This document shows positions 1-13,100 of a stretch of 64,000 nt of DNA, one piece after another. Under the pieces are notes generated by a model. That model did not search any database and was not told the origin of the DNA. It was given only the letters and a program-made list of their open reading frames with translations. Source of the DNA: Xenopus tropicalis. Lineage: Eukaryota; Chordata; Amphibia; Anura; Pipidae. Numbering within the stretch: position 1 is the stretch's first letter; every line of letters begins with the position of its first letter. The translations under genes were made by a program, and so were the position numbers. Location of the stretch: positions 3,565,133 to 3,629,132 of the forward strand of contig NC_030683.2 of the NCBI RefSeq assembly GCF_000004195.4, written 5' to 3'.

Positions 1-1330
1 CCCATAACAGACTGAGATACAGTCAGAGAATTCAATGCATTACTGGACCCCTGAGGGTTGGGCACTAAGTTGGGCGGCCTACTGTACCCCTATATGGTGC
101 CATTGGGTTCCAACGTCCCATTATTCTGCCCAAAAAGTCACATTTGTGCCCTACGGCCCGATGTCACTTACGCAACTGGTACCCAATACCAAAGGGGGGG
201 CGACTTGGACTTGTGTCTGTGCTGCAGCAGCCAGACCATAGCTTTAACTTGGACCCAAGCAGTGGGCGGGGCTAGAACTCTCTGATAGGGATTTACAGGG
301 GGAGGAGCAAGGGTATCTTAAGCAATGGGTGGGGCTAGGGAAAGGAACGGGGTTTATAATTCAAGCAGCAGGTGGGATTATGACACTGATATTACAGGGG
401 AACTTGCAGGGGGTTGGGCAAGCAGTCTGTAACTCAAGCAATGGGGGCGGGGCCTAAACACTGCAATGGCAACTTACAGGGAAATGGGCAGGGAGTCTGT
501 AATTGGACAACTATCAAATTAAAGGCAAAATAAAAGATGTGGGTCAATGTAAGGTTCAAAAATACCAGACCCGAAATCATCTTAAAGTTTAGATTTTATG
601 TTTAGTTTTATGTTTATGTGTTTCGTTTTATGGTGCGATTCCCCTTTAAATGTGTATGTGAGACGGAGAGCAGCAGTTATATAGTTAAATAGCAGGGGGG
701 ATGCTGTTGGGGGTTGGCTCCCAAATTGTGTTAGGGGGTCCTGGGGCCACAGGCAAGCCGGGGCAGACAGACTCTGAGAATACCCCCGGCTGTTTTGCAC
801 TGAAGGAAATAGCACCCCTAATGCGTTTGGGTTTACTTGTCCTTTAAAGAAAAGTCAGTCCATAGGAAATAGTGAGTCGCTTTGTGCACTTTCCCATCAC
901 AACCTGTAGGCTCCAGTTCTACTCATGCTGCACCCCCAGTACTTACAGTATTGTCTGTTACCCCTCATCTACTCCTGTAGTATTCCCCCCCCGGGGGGCA
1001 CAAACCTCCAACACCAGTATTCCAAGTGGAGGCAGAGAGTTGTAGTGCAACAAGAGCAGGTTGTTTACAGGATACACATCCCTGCCTTGTGGGTTCCCTC
1101 TTCAACCAGCGCTGCCAAACGACATTGAACTGTTAATGGGGCCCCCCAACCCCCCCGTGTGTGTCCGACTGCAGAATCTCTTTATTTATGGTTTGTTTCC
1201 TAATTACCCCGTGTCGCTCTTTCCTTTACTCCTAACTATTTTTTTGTAGCCGAACTGAATCCGAATCTTTTTACAAATATCCAGACTCTTTGTTGGTAAT
1301 AAAATGAAAAACGAACCGCTTTGTACAATC
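1..1330. other. Intergenic, 3' flank of acsl5; no gene seen
   Basis: No exon-like open frame with splice signals on either strand. Bases 230-530 contain three or four weakly related GC-rich segments with shared aagcaatgggtggggct and tacaggg motifs, an old degenerate tandem repeat. Confidence 0.5.
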
Positions 1331-1399
1331 GTTTGTGGCATCGACAGGGGGGGGGGGAGCGGCCTGGGGGGGCAAGGGGGAAAGTGCAGGGAGGTTTGG

Positions 1400-3448
1400 C
1401 TTGGGGGGAGAGGGGAAGGGAAAGGGGGTTCGGGGAGTAGAGAGACAAATGGGGGGAGAGGGGAAATATAGAAGGGGGGAGAAGAGGGAGGATGGGGGGA
1501 GTAAGGCCAAACAGTTGGGGGGGGGAATAGAAAAGGAAAGGAGAGGGGATGAGAGACAGAAGGAGAGAGGGGAAGGGAAAGGGGGTTCGGGGAGTAGAGA
1601 GACAAATGGGGGGAGAGGGGAAATATAGAAGGGGGAGAAGAGGGAGGATGGGGGGGAGTAAGGCCAAACAGTTGGGGGGGGGGAATAGAAAAGGAAAGGA
1701 GAGGGGATGAGAGACAGAAGGAGAGAGGGGAAGGGAAAGGGGGTTCGAGGAGTAGAGAGACAAATGGGGGAGAGGGGAAATATAGAAGGGGGGAGAAGAG
1801 GGAGGATGGGGGGGAGTAAGGCCAAACAGTTGGGGGGGGAATAGAAAAGGAAAGGAGAGGGGATGAGAGACAGAAGGAGAGAGGGGAAGGGAAAGGGGGT
1901 TCGGGGAGTAGAGAGACAAATGGGGGAGAGGGGAAATATAGAAGGGGGGAGAAGAGGGAGGATGGGGGGGAGTAAGGCCAAACAGTTGGGGGGGGGGGAA
2001 TAGAAAAGGAAAGGAGAGGGGATGAGAGACAAATGGGGGGAGAGGGGAAGGGAAAGGGGGTTCGGGGAGTAGAGAGACAAATGGGGGGAGAGGGGAAATA
2101 TAGAAGGGGGGGAGAAGAGGGAGGATGGGGGGAGTAAGGTCAAACAGTTGGGGGGGGGAATAGAAAAGGAAAGGAGAGGGGATGAGAGACAGAAGGAGAG
2201 AGGGGAAGGGAAAGGGGGTTCGGGGAGTAGAGAGACAAATGGGGGGAGAGGGGAAATATAGAAGGGGGGAGAAGAGGGAGGATGGGGGGAGTAAGGGCCA
2301 AACAGTTGGGGGGGGGGGAATAGAAAGGAAAGGAGAGGGGATGAGAGACAGAAGGAGAGAGGGGAAGGGAAAGGGGGTTCGAGGAGTAGAGAGACAAATG
2401 GGGGGAGAGGGGAAATATAGAAGGGGGGGAGAAGAGGGAGGATGGGGGGGAGTAAGGCCAAACAGTTGGGGGGGGAATAGAAAAGGAAAGGAGAGGGGAT
2501 GAGAGACAGAAGGAGAGAGGGGAAGGGAAAGGGGGTTCGGGGAGTAGAGAGACAAATGGGGGAGAGGGGAAATATAGAAGGGGGAGAAGAGGGAGGATGG
2601 GGGGGAGTAAGGCCAAACAGTTGGGGGGGGGGGAATAGAAAAGGAAAGGAGAGGGGATGAGAGACAAATGGGGGGAGAGGGAAGGGAAAGGGGGTTCGGG
2701 GAGTAGAGAGACAAATGGGGGGAGAGGGGAAATATAGAAGGGGGGAGAAGAGGGAGGATGGGGGGAGTAAGGTCAAACAGTTGGGGGGGGAATAGAAAAG
2801 GAAAGGAGAGGGGATGAGAGACAGAAGGAGAGAGGGGAAGGGAAAGGGGTTCGGGAGTAGAGAGACAAATGGGGGGAGAGGGGAAATATAGAAGGGGGGA
2901 GAGGGAGGATGGGGGGAGTAAGGCCAAACAGTTGGGGGGGGGAATAGAAAGGAAAGGAGAGGGGATGAGAGACAGAAGGAGAGAGGGGAAGGGAAAGGGG
3001 GTTTGGGAGTAGAGAGACAAATGGGGGGAGAGGGGAAATATAGAAGGGGGGGAGAAGAGGGAGGATGGGGGGAGTAAGGTCAAACAGTTGGGGGGGGAAT
3101 AGAAAAGGAAAGGAGAGGGGATGAGAGACAGAAGGAGAGAGGGGAAGGGAAAGGGGGGTTTGGGGAGTAGAGAGACAAATGGGGGGAGAGGGGAAATATA
3201 GAAGGGGGGAGAAGAGGGAGGATGGGGGGGAGTAAGGCCAAACAGTTGGGGGGGGAAATAGAAAAGGAAAGGAGAGGGGATGAGAGAGGGGAAGGGAAAG
3301 GGGGTTCGGGGAGTAGAGAGACAAATGGGGGGAGAGGGGAAATATAGAAGGGGGGAGAAGAGGGAGGATGGGGGGGAGTAAGGCCAAACAGTTGGGGGGG
3401 GGGGAATAGAAAAGGAAAGGAGAGGGGATGAGAGACAGAAGGAGAGAG
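1400..3448. repeat. G-rich polypurine minisatellite, about 157-bp unit, about 13 copies
   Basis: Each unit has landmarks gttcggggagtagagagac, aatatagaag, ggccaaacagttggggg and gatgagagacagaagg. The plus strand is almost purely A/G with G runs of up to 10; the minus strand is C/T with almost no stop codons, which creates long artefactual frames (up to 799 codons). G-run lengths vary between copies. Confidence 0.95.
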
Positions 3449-3659
3449 GGGGGGCATTACCCAGTCTTTTTTTTTCCCTTGTGTTACCCCATAACAAGGG
3501 CTGGGGAGAGCGGTTGTGCTGAGCAGTTATTGGGGGACACCCCAGGGGAGAAGGAGACATTACAGTGGGGGCTGAGGGTGGGTTTGTAGGAGGAGCTTTA
3601 GGGGCAGTAGAAGCGCAGGCATAGAGTGGTACCAAGCACCAGCTACACCTCTTCTTATT

Positions 3660-4020
3660 CAGTCAATTATTTCCTTATTTATTATTTTTATTTCTTATCT
3701 GGAAAACAATATGTACAGTTCATTGATTCAGAAAAAGTCACAATATTTATTACTTTCATTCTTTTTCTTTAGCCAGTTTTGTACATTACATGTGGCTCTT
3801 CCTCCCCTCTAGGTGTTTATAGAGAGGATTGGCCCCTAGGCCTCCTGTTTTGCCTGGGATACCCATTCATCCTGCCACCATAGTTACCCAAATGTCCTGA
3901 GAGGTTCTGAGTGTAACTGAACGCGGTCCAAATGGTCTCAGTGGAACATCCCGGGGGGGTTAAACGTTGCACAGGGGGGGCTTCCATGGGAAGCCATAGC
4001 CCAGCCAGCAGGGGGCAGCG
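3660..4020 (-). other. acsl5: acsl5 3'UTR with two AATAAA signals
   Basis: Downstream of the stop the sequence is non-repetitive for about 360 bases. Minus-strand AATAAA hexamers occur at 3687-3692 and 3678-3683, so cleavage near 3655-3670 is likely. The exact end is inferred. Confidence 0.6.
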
Positions 4021-4161
4021 TTACTCATTGAGGCTCGCATACAGGCTGTCTATGTGGCTCTTGAAGTGCTTTGCCACCTCGGCTCGCTTGGCTTTCAGCG
4101 TCGGTGTCAAGAAACCGTTTTCGACCGTCATCATTTCCGAGTGCACGTGGATATCTTTCAC
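4021..4161 (-). CDS. acsl5: acsl5 coding exon 20 (stop codon)
   Basis: Acceptor GCGCAG|GTGAAA. Encodes [20 protein letters not shown] through [13 protein letters not shown] stop at 4021-4023. Contains TPTLKAKR, whose first Lys (residue 660) corresponds to the catalytic lysine of adenylate-forming enzymes. Confidence 0.96.
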   Translation of the reverse strand: MKDIHVHSEMMTVENGFLTPTLKAKRAEVAKHFKSHIDSLYASLNE

Positions 4162-7100
4162 CTGCGCCCGTTGGAAGAGCAAAGGGATTAGTGGAAGTTT
4201 GGGATGATTGGGTGAGAGATAATGAATATAGTGTGGGACAAGGCGCATTCTCCACCAAGTGAATGAAGGAAAGGAACCCCAACCCCATGACGCTCTAGGA
4301 AGACAAGGATCCACTGTGCTGTATCTATAGATCTGAACCCAGAGATGATGGAGAAGGGAGCACTGTCCCCATATTGGGTCACTTACCTGCTCAAATGACT
4401 TCAGGCCAGCTTGCTTGCCCAGTTTAACCAAGTCCTCTAGTATGGCCTCCTTCACTGCCTAATGGAACAAACACAGACACTTCAATGGTTCGTCCCTCTA
4501 ATGAGAGGAATGGGTCCCGGCACACACAGTCATGCAAGTGGGGGGGCAGGACCCTCGTGTAACAACAATGGCTACCTATTCATTCCTACTAAGCTGGAAG
4601 TAGGGGGACAGATAGATAGATAGATAGATGATACATAAATAGATAGATAGATAGATAGATAGATAGATGATATATAGATAGATAAATAGATAGATAGATG
4701 ATGATGATATATAGATAGGAAGATAGACAGATAGATGATAGATAGATAGATAGATAGACAGATAGATAGATAGATAGATGATAGATAGATTATAGATAGA
4801 TGATAGATAGATAGATAGATGAGGGAGTGGGTTGGGTTGGCAGGCCCCTTTGAAGATTTTTTGTGGGGGGGCCCCAGCACCCGATAGTTACCCCACCCAA
4901 TGGGTGGCTCTCTCACCTTATTGGCACACAGATCATCATACGATGCCTTCAAGCCAAGTTTAGCTGCAAAGTCTGGGAGGACTTCGGGGTCCGGAATGAT
5001 GATTCCAACAAGACACGACTGGAAGGGACAGAGTTAGGGGAATGAGACTCTATGGTACTGTGACCGCTCTACATCCTACTGTAACATTCTATGGTCATTA
5101 CACAGTTAAGGGGGACCTACACAAACCCAATGGCAGTGGCTGTTTGATTTTATCACTTCAAGCCCCGGGGGGGGGGGGGTCCAACCTTTTTTCAGGAGCC
5201 CCCTCAGCCAATGGAAAGGTTATGGTTATAGGAAAACACTGGGGCATCAGCCATCCAGCCATATTGCCATCAGTGTCTAGAATCTGCCCCTAATGACCTT
5301 TGCCCTGGGCATTCAGGTTTATCTATGAAAGCATTCACTTCAATTCTTACCCTAAGTGACCTTCAGTTTGAGCCCCCTCACCCCACCCAGGTGTGCCAGG
5401 GGCAGCAAGGGGAGGGGTGGCCCTACTGACCCCCTGTGGGATGGAACCCCGACTGTGAGCCTGATCCCCAACATCACTGCCCAACCTCACTAATGCCCTT
5501 GTGGCTGAATGGGAGCAACTCCCAGCAACACTGTTCCACCATCTAGTGGGAACCTTCCCAGAAGGGCAGGGGCAGCTACCGCAGCAAGGGGAGGGGGCAA
5601 CCCAACTGCCCCCTGTGGGATGGAACCCCGACTGTGAGCCTGACCCCCAACATCACTGCCCAACCTCACTAATGCCCTTGTGGCTGAATGGGAGCAACTC
5701 CCAGCAACACTGTCCCACCATCTAGTGGGAACCTTCCCAGAAGGGCAGGGGCAGCTACCGCAGCAAGGGGAGGGGGCAACCCAACTGCCCCCTGTGGGAT
5801 GGAACCCCGACTGTGAGCCTGATCCCCAACATCACTGCCCAACCTCACTAATGCTCTTGTGGCTGAATGGGAGCAACTCCCAGCAACACTGTTCTACCAT
5901 CTAGTGGGAACCTTCCCAGAAGGGCAGGGGCAGTTATAGCAGCAAGGGGAGGGGCAACCCAACTGCCCCCCTGTGCGATGGAACCCCGACTGTGAGCCTG
6001 ATCCCCAACATCACTGCCCAACCTCACTAATGCCCTTGTGGCTGAATGGGAGCAACTCCCAGCAACACTGTTCCAACATCTAGTGGGAACCTTCCCAGAA
6101 GGGCAGGGGCAGTTATAGCAGCAAGGGGAGGGGCAACCCAACTGCCCCCCTGTGGGATGGAACCCCGACTGTGAGCCTGATCCCCAACATCACTGCCCAA
6201 ACTCACTAATGCCCTTGTGGCTGAATGGGAGCAACTCCCAGCAACACTGTTCCAACATCTACTGGGAACCTTCCCTTGAGATGTTGGGGTACAGGGGTCC
6301 CCATACTATTGGCCATATGGTCTATGTATAAACCTGTGCAGACCCTATGCTTTATGACCATATTTTCTTTGATTAAAATCTGTTGCCATGCAACGTGTAA
6401 TTACTCAGCCACAATCCTGCCCCCTGGGGCTCATTCACAACTCATTGTTTATTAATTGGCTTTTGTTCTGGAACATAAACTCCCTCTGAGCCTCTATTGG
6501 CAGTTTATTTAATCCCCTCCCCCTCAGCAACCACAATAACAGAACCAATATCACAAACATATAAAGCAAAACAAAGGGAAATGCAATAATAACACTCTCA
6601 TATGGTCTTAAAATGATAATAAATAAAAAGTGAGAGAGCTTCACGCTAGACAAGGAAGTAACTAAAAGAGCTGTAGTTGAACTGGCTGTAATAGAGAAAT
6701 CTATTTTACATTGAAAATATTTCAATATATTGTTGCCGCCCCCACACAGAGGAGTCCGGGAATGATTCTCCATAGGCCGCTCCTTACCTTGAGGCTGTCG
6801 CCGTGCACAAACACCTGCGCTACAGGTGCGCTCCTCACATACACGTTCTCTATCTTCTCCGGAGCAATGTACTCCCCCTGCGCCAACTTAAATATGTTCT
6901 TCTTCCTGTCCACGATTTTCAGGGTTCCGTTCTGCAAAAAACATTTTTTTTTAGAAAGAATATACAGAGAAGGAATGTTCTGGGCACACAATAAGCTGTA
7001 CCCCCATACTGTACTGTCTAAGGGAAACACTATGGCACCTCCTACCCATATGTATAAATACAAATATACAGAGAAGGAATGTTCTGGGCACACAATAAGC

Positions 7101-10100
7101 TGTACCCCCATACTGTACTGTCTAAGGGAAACACTATTGCACCCCCTACCCATATGTATAAATACAAATATACAGAGAAGGAATGTTCTGGGCACACAAT
7201 AAGCTGTACCCCCATACTGTACTGTCTAAGGGAAACACTATGGCACCCCCTACCCATATGTATAAATACAAATATACAGAAAAGGAATGTTCTGGGCACA
7301 CAATAAGCTGTACCCCCATACTGTACTGTCTAAGGGAAACACTATGGCACATCCTACCCATATGTATAAATACAAATATACAGAGAGGGAATGTTCTGGG
7401 CACACAATAAGCTGTACCCCCATACTGTACTGTCTAAGGGAAACACTATGGCACCCCCTACCCATATGTATAAATACAAATATACAGAAAGGAATGTTCT
7501 GGGCACACAATAAGCTGTACCCCCATACTGTACTGTCTAAGGGAAACACTATGGCACATCCTACCCATTGTATAAATACAAATATACAGAGAGGGAATGT
7601 TCTGGGCACAAATAAGCTGTACCCCCATACTGTACTGGTCTAAGGGAAACACTATGGCCACCCCCTACCCATATGTATAAATACAAATAACAGAGAAGGA
7701 ATGTTCTGGGCACACAATAAGCTGTACCCCCATACATGTACTGTCTAAGGGAAACACTATGGCACATCCTACCCATATGTATAAATTACAAATATACAGA
7801 GAGGGAATGTTCTGGGCACACAATAAGCTGCTACCCCATACTGTACTGTCTAAGGGAAACACTATGGCACCCCCTACCCATATGTATAAATATACAATAT
7901 ACAGAGAAGGAATGTTCTGGGCACACAATAAGCTGTACCCCCATACTGTACTGTCTAAGGGAAACACTATGGCACCCCCTACCCATATGTATAAATACAA
8001 ATATACAGAGAGGGAATGTTCTGGGCACACAATAAGCTGTACCCCCATACTGTACTGTCTAAGGGAAACACTTATGGCACCCCCTACCCATATGTATAAA
8101 TACAAATATACAGAGAAGGAATGTTCTGGGCACACAATAAGCTGTACCCCCATAATGTACTGTCTAAGGGAAACACTATGGCACCTCCCACCCATATGTA
8201 TAAATACAAAATATACAGAGAAGGAATGTTCTGGGCACACAATAAGCTGTACCCCCATACTGTACTGTCTAAGGGAAACACTATGGCACTCCCTACCCAT
8301 ATGTATAAATACAAATATACAGAGAAGGAATGTTCTGGGCACACAATAAGCTGTACCCCCATACTGTACTGGCTGTACTGTCTAAGGGAAACACTATGGC
8401 ACCTCCTACCCATATGTATAAATACAAATATACAGAGAGGGAATGTTCTGGGCACACAATAAGCTGTACCCCCATACTGTACTGTCTAAGGGAAACACTA
8501 TGGCACCTCCTACCCATATGTATAAATACAAATATACAGAGAAGGAATGTTCTGGGCACACAATAAGCTGTACCCCCATACTGTACTGTCTAAGGGAAAC
8601 ACTATGGCACCCCCTACCCATATGTATAAATACAAATATACAGAGAGGGAATGTTCTGGGCACACAATAAGCTGTACCCCCATACTGTACTGTATAAGGG
8701 AAACACTATGGCACCTCCTACCCATATGTATAAATACAAATATACAGAGAGGGAATGTTCTGGGCACACAATAAGCTGTACCCCCATACTGTACTGTCTA
8801 AGGGAAACACTATGGCACCTCCTACCCATATGTAGAAGTGCCAGATACCCCCCCAGCCTGTAGGAATCAATACAAATCAGACTTCGCTCTTTCTACCAAC
8901 TTCCAACCTTCGATCGCTGCCTGTAATTAAGTCACAGCGCTCGTTGCCCTAACGCTTATTAATTTGCTTCATTATCTCTGATCACTAAGGCCCAAACGAG
9001 TGCAGGAGAAGTCAATTAGCCGCCCAGGAAGTGTCATTTCAGCAGCAAATTGGCCATCGGGGGCCTCTCCATGCGTTTGGGCATCAGACACTCGCCATAT
9101 TGTGAATTAATTACAGAGACGAGCTCTGGGCCCGGAGTGGGGACTAATTAATTGTACCTGGGCCCCCCCCCCCCGAGCCACGTTACTCACTCCGGGCTGG
9201 AATTAACCTTCCATAAAGGGAATCTGAGCCAATTAAACGATTAGGAAACCAGATCATATCAATAAATAAGGTTAAAGGGGAACCTTACCACAAGGGTACA
9301 AATTAGGGTACTAGTTAGGGTACTAGTTATACCCCAGGGCCCTGGGGGTGGTTGTTTTTGCCACTACTCTAGTCTGGATTTCAAATCCCTGCCATAAAGC
9401 GAGACAGGACTGTTGTTTACGTTGAATGGAGGGAGAGTATTATTCAATGAGCAGTAACTTACAGGTAGCCACTTGCCAATGTCCCCAGTGTGGAGCCACC
9501 CATCGGAATCCAGCGCCTCCGCCGTCCTCTCCGGGTCTTTCAGGTAACCCTGGAACACGTTGGTTCCTTTGATACACACCTAGGAACACAAGTTAAGTAA
9601 GTTTGTACAATGAAAGTAATTCCCCCTCAAATGGCTTCAAGCAGAATCCCACGTGACCATATAGGGGCCCTATAGATCCAGAGCTCCAGGAATGGTGGCC
9701 CTTGCCCACTACTGTGGCCCTGGGTTGGCTTCACTTTCTGTATAGAAGGGTCCAGCATGGTAATCCCACCCCATACTCCAACAAGTGCCCCAGAATTGTC
9801 CCCCCCACCCTATACACTTCAACAGGTGTCCCAGAAATGTCCCCCCACCCCATACTCTCCAACAGGTGCCCCAGAAATGTAACCCCCCACCCCATACTCT
9901 CCACCAGGTACCCCAGAAATGTCCCCCCACCCCATACTCTCCAACAGGTGCCCCAGAAATGTAACCCCCCACCCCATACTCTCCAACAGGTACCCCAGAA
10001 ATGTCCCCCCACCCCATACTCTCCAACAGGTACCCCAGAAATGTAACCCCCCACCCCATACTCTCTAACAGGTACCCCAGAAATGTCCCCCCACCCCATA

Positions 10101-13100
10101 CTCTCCAACAGGTGCCCCAGAAATGTAACCCCCCCACCCCATACTCTCCAACAGGTACCCCAGAAATGTCCCCTCACCCCATACTCTCCAACAGGTGCCC
10201 CAGAAATGTAACCCCCCACCCCATACTCTCCAACAGGTACCCCAGAAATGTCCCCCCCACCCCATACTCTCCATCAGGTGCCCCAGAAATGTCCCCCCCA
10301 CCCCATACTCTCCAACAGGTACCCCAGAAATGTCCCCCACCCCATACTCTCCAACAGGTACCCCAGAAATGTCCCCCCACCCCATACTCTCCAACAGGTT
10401 CCCCAGAAATGTCTCCCCCACCCCATACCCTCCAACAAGTGCCCCAGAAATGTCCCCCCACCCCATACTCTCCAACAGGTACCCCAGAAATGTCCCCCCA
10501 CCCCATACTCTCCAACAGGTACCCCAGAAATGTCCCCCACCCCATACTCTCCAACAGGTACCCCAGAAATGTCCCCCCACCCCATACTCTCCAACAGGTT
10601 CCCCAGAAATGTCTCCCCCACCCCATACCCTCCAACAAGTGCCCCAGAAATGTCCCCCCACCCCATACTCTCCAACAGGTACCCCAGAAATGTCCCCCCA
10701 CCCCATACTCTCCAACAGGTACCCCAGAAATGTCCCCCCACCCCATACTCTCCAAACAGGTACCCCAGAAATGTCCCCCCCACCCCATACTCTCCAACAG
10801 CTGCCCCAGAAATGTAACCCCCCACCCCATACTCTCCACCAGGTACCCCAGAAATGTCCCCCCACCCCATACTCTCCAACAGGTACCCCAGAAATGTCCC
10901 CCCACCCCATACTCTCCAACAGGTACCCCAGAAATGTCCCCCCACCCCATACTCTCCAACAGCTGCCCCAGAAATGTAACCCCCCACCCCATACTCTCCA
11001 ACAGGTACCCCAGAAATGTCCCCCCACCCCATACTCTCCAACAGGTACCCCAGAAATGTCCCCCCACCCCATACTCTCCAACAGGTACCCCAGAAATGTC
11101 CCCCCCACCCCATACTCTCCAACAGCTGCCCCAGAAATGTAACCCCCCACCCCATACTCTCCACCAGGTACCCCAGAAATGTCCCCCCACCCCATACTCT
11201 CCAACAGGTACCCCAGAAATGTCCCCCCACCCCATACTCTCCAACAGGTACCCCAGAAATGTAACCCCCCACCCCATACTCTCTAACAGGTACCCCAGAA
11301 ATGTCCCCCCACCCCATACTCTCCAACAGGTGCCCCAGAAATGTAACCCCCCACCCCATACTCTCCAACAGGTACCCCAGAAATGTCCCCTCACCCCATA
11401 CTCTCCAACAGGTGCCCCAGAAATGTAACCCCCCACCCCATACTCTCCAACAGGTACCCCAGAAATGTCCCCCCCACCCCATACTCTCCATCAGGTGCCC
11501 CAGAAATGTCCCCCCCACCCCATACTCTCCAACAGGTACCCCAGAAATGTCCCCCACCCCATACTCTCCAACAGGTACCCCAGAAATGTCCCCCCACCCC
11601 ATACTCTCCAACAGGTTCCCCAGAAATGTCTCCCCCACCCCATACCCTCCAACAAGTGCCCCAGAAATGTCCCCCCACCCCATACTCTCCAACAGGTACC
11701 CCAGAAATGTCCCCCCACCCCATACTCTCCAACAGGTACCCCAGAAATGTCCCCCCACCCCATACTCTCCAACAGGTACCCCAGAAATGTCCCCCCCACC
11801 CCATACTCTCCAACAGCTGCCCCAGAAATGTAACCCCCCACCCCATACTCTCCACCAGGTACCCCAGAAATGTCCCCCCACCCCATACTCTCCAACAGGT
11901 ACCCCAGAAATGTCCCCCCACCCCATACTCTCCAACAGGTACCCCAGAAATGTCCCCCCACCCCATACTCTCCAACAGCTGCCCCAGAAATGTAACCCCC
12001 CACCCCATACTCTCCAACAGGTACCCCAGAAATGTCCCCCCACCCCATACTCTCCAACAGGTACCCCAGAAATGTCCCCCCACCCCATACTCTCCAACAG
12101 GTACCCCAGAAATGTCCCCCCACCCCATACTCTCCAACATGTACCCCAGAAATGTCCCCCCACCCCATACTCTCCAACAGGTGCCCCAGAAATATCCCTC
12201 CTACCTCTCCTTCTCCATTGGAGGAAAAGTAGTTCATATCAGCAACGTCAACCAGTTTCACTGTATTACACGGCAACGGGGCCCCAACATGACCTGGGGG
12301 GGGGGAGAATAGAGGTTTATTGCCTGTACTTTGACGGGAACCACATTTCTTACACATTTGTCAAATTATTGTTTGTTTTAGGAAATGTCAGTGTTACTTG
12401 TCTGAGCACTAGTTGTACCTGGGGGTGGGGCTAATGTAGATTTGGGGCTTTACCCCAGTTGTTACCTGCTGTGAAATCCCCGGGGGTAGAGAAGGTGCAC
12501 CCAGCGGCGCATTCCGTCTGTCCATAGGCCTCAAATATCTATTGGAGCAAAAGAGACATTCATTATCCCCCTCATCCCACCCTAGCAACCTGAGCCCCCC
12601 ACTCCTGGCTCATTATCCCCCTCATCCCCCCCTAGCAACCTGAGCCCCCCACTCCTGGCTCATTATCCCCCTCATCCCACCCTAGCAACCTCAGCCCCCA
12701 CTCCTGGCTCATTTTCCCCTTATCCCCCCCTAGCAACCTCAGCCCCCCACTCCTGGCTCATTATGCCCCTCATCCCCCCCTAGCAACCTCAGCCCCCCAC
12801 TCCTGGATTATTATCCCCTTCATCCCCCCCTAGCAATCTCAGCCCCCTACTCCTGGCTCATTATCCCCCTCATCCCACCCTAGCAACCTCAGCCCCCCAC
12901 TCCTGACTCATTATACCCCTCATCCCACCCTAGCAACCTCAGCCCCCCACTCCTGGATTATTATCCCCCTCATCCCCCCCTAGCAATCTCAGCCCCCTAC
13001 TCCTGGCTCATTATCCCCCTCATCCCGCCCTAGCAACCTCAGCCCCCCACTCCTGACTCATTATACCCCTCATCCCACCCTAGCAACCTCAGCCCCCCAC

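Noticed and set aside
1236..3635. 799-codon proline/serine-rich minus-strand frame
   Set aside because: C/T-rich strand of the polypurine minisatellite; stop-poor by composition only.
9709..12434. Gly/Trp-rich (minus) and Pro-rich (plus) frames up to 629 codons
   Set aside because: 40/42-bp repeat open on both strands; intronic to acsl5.
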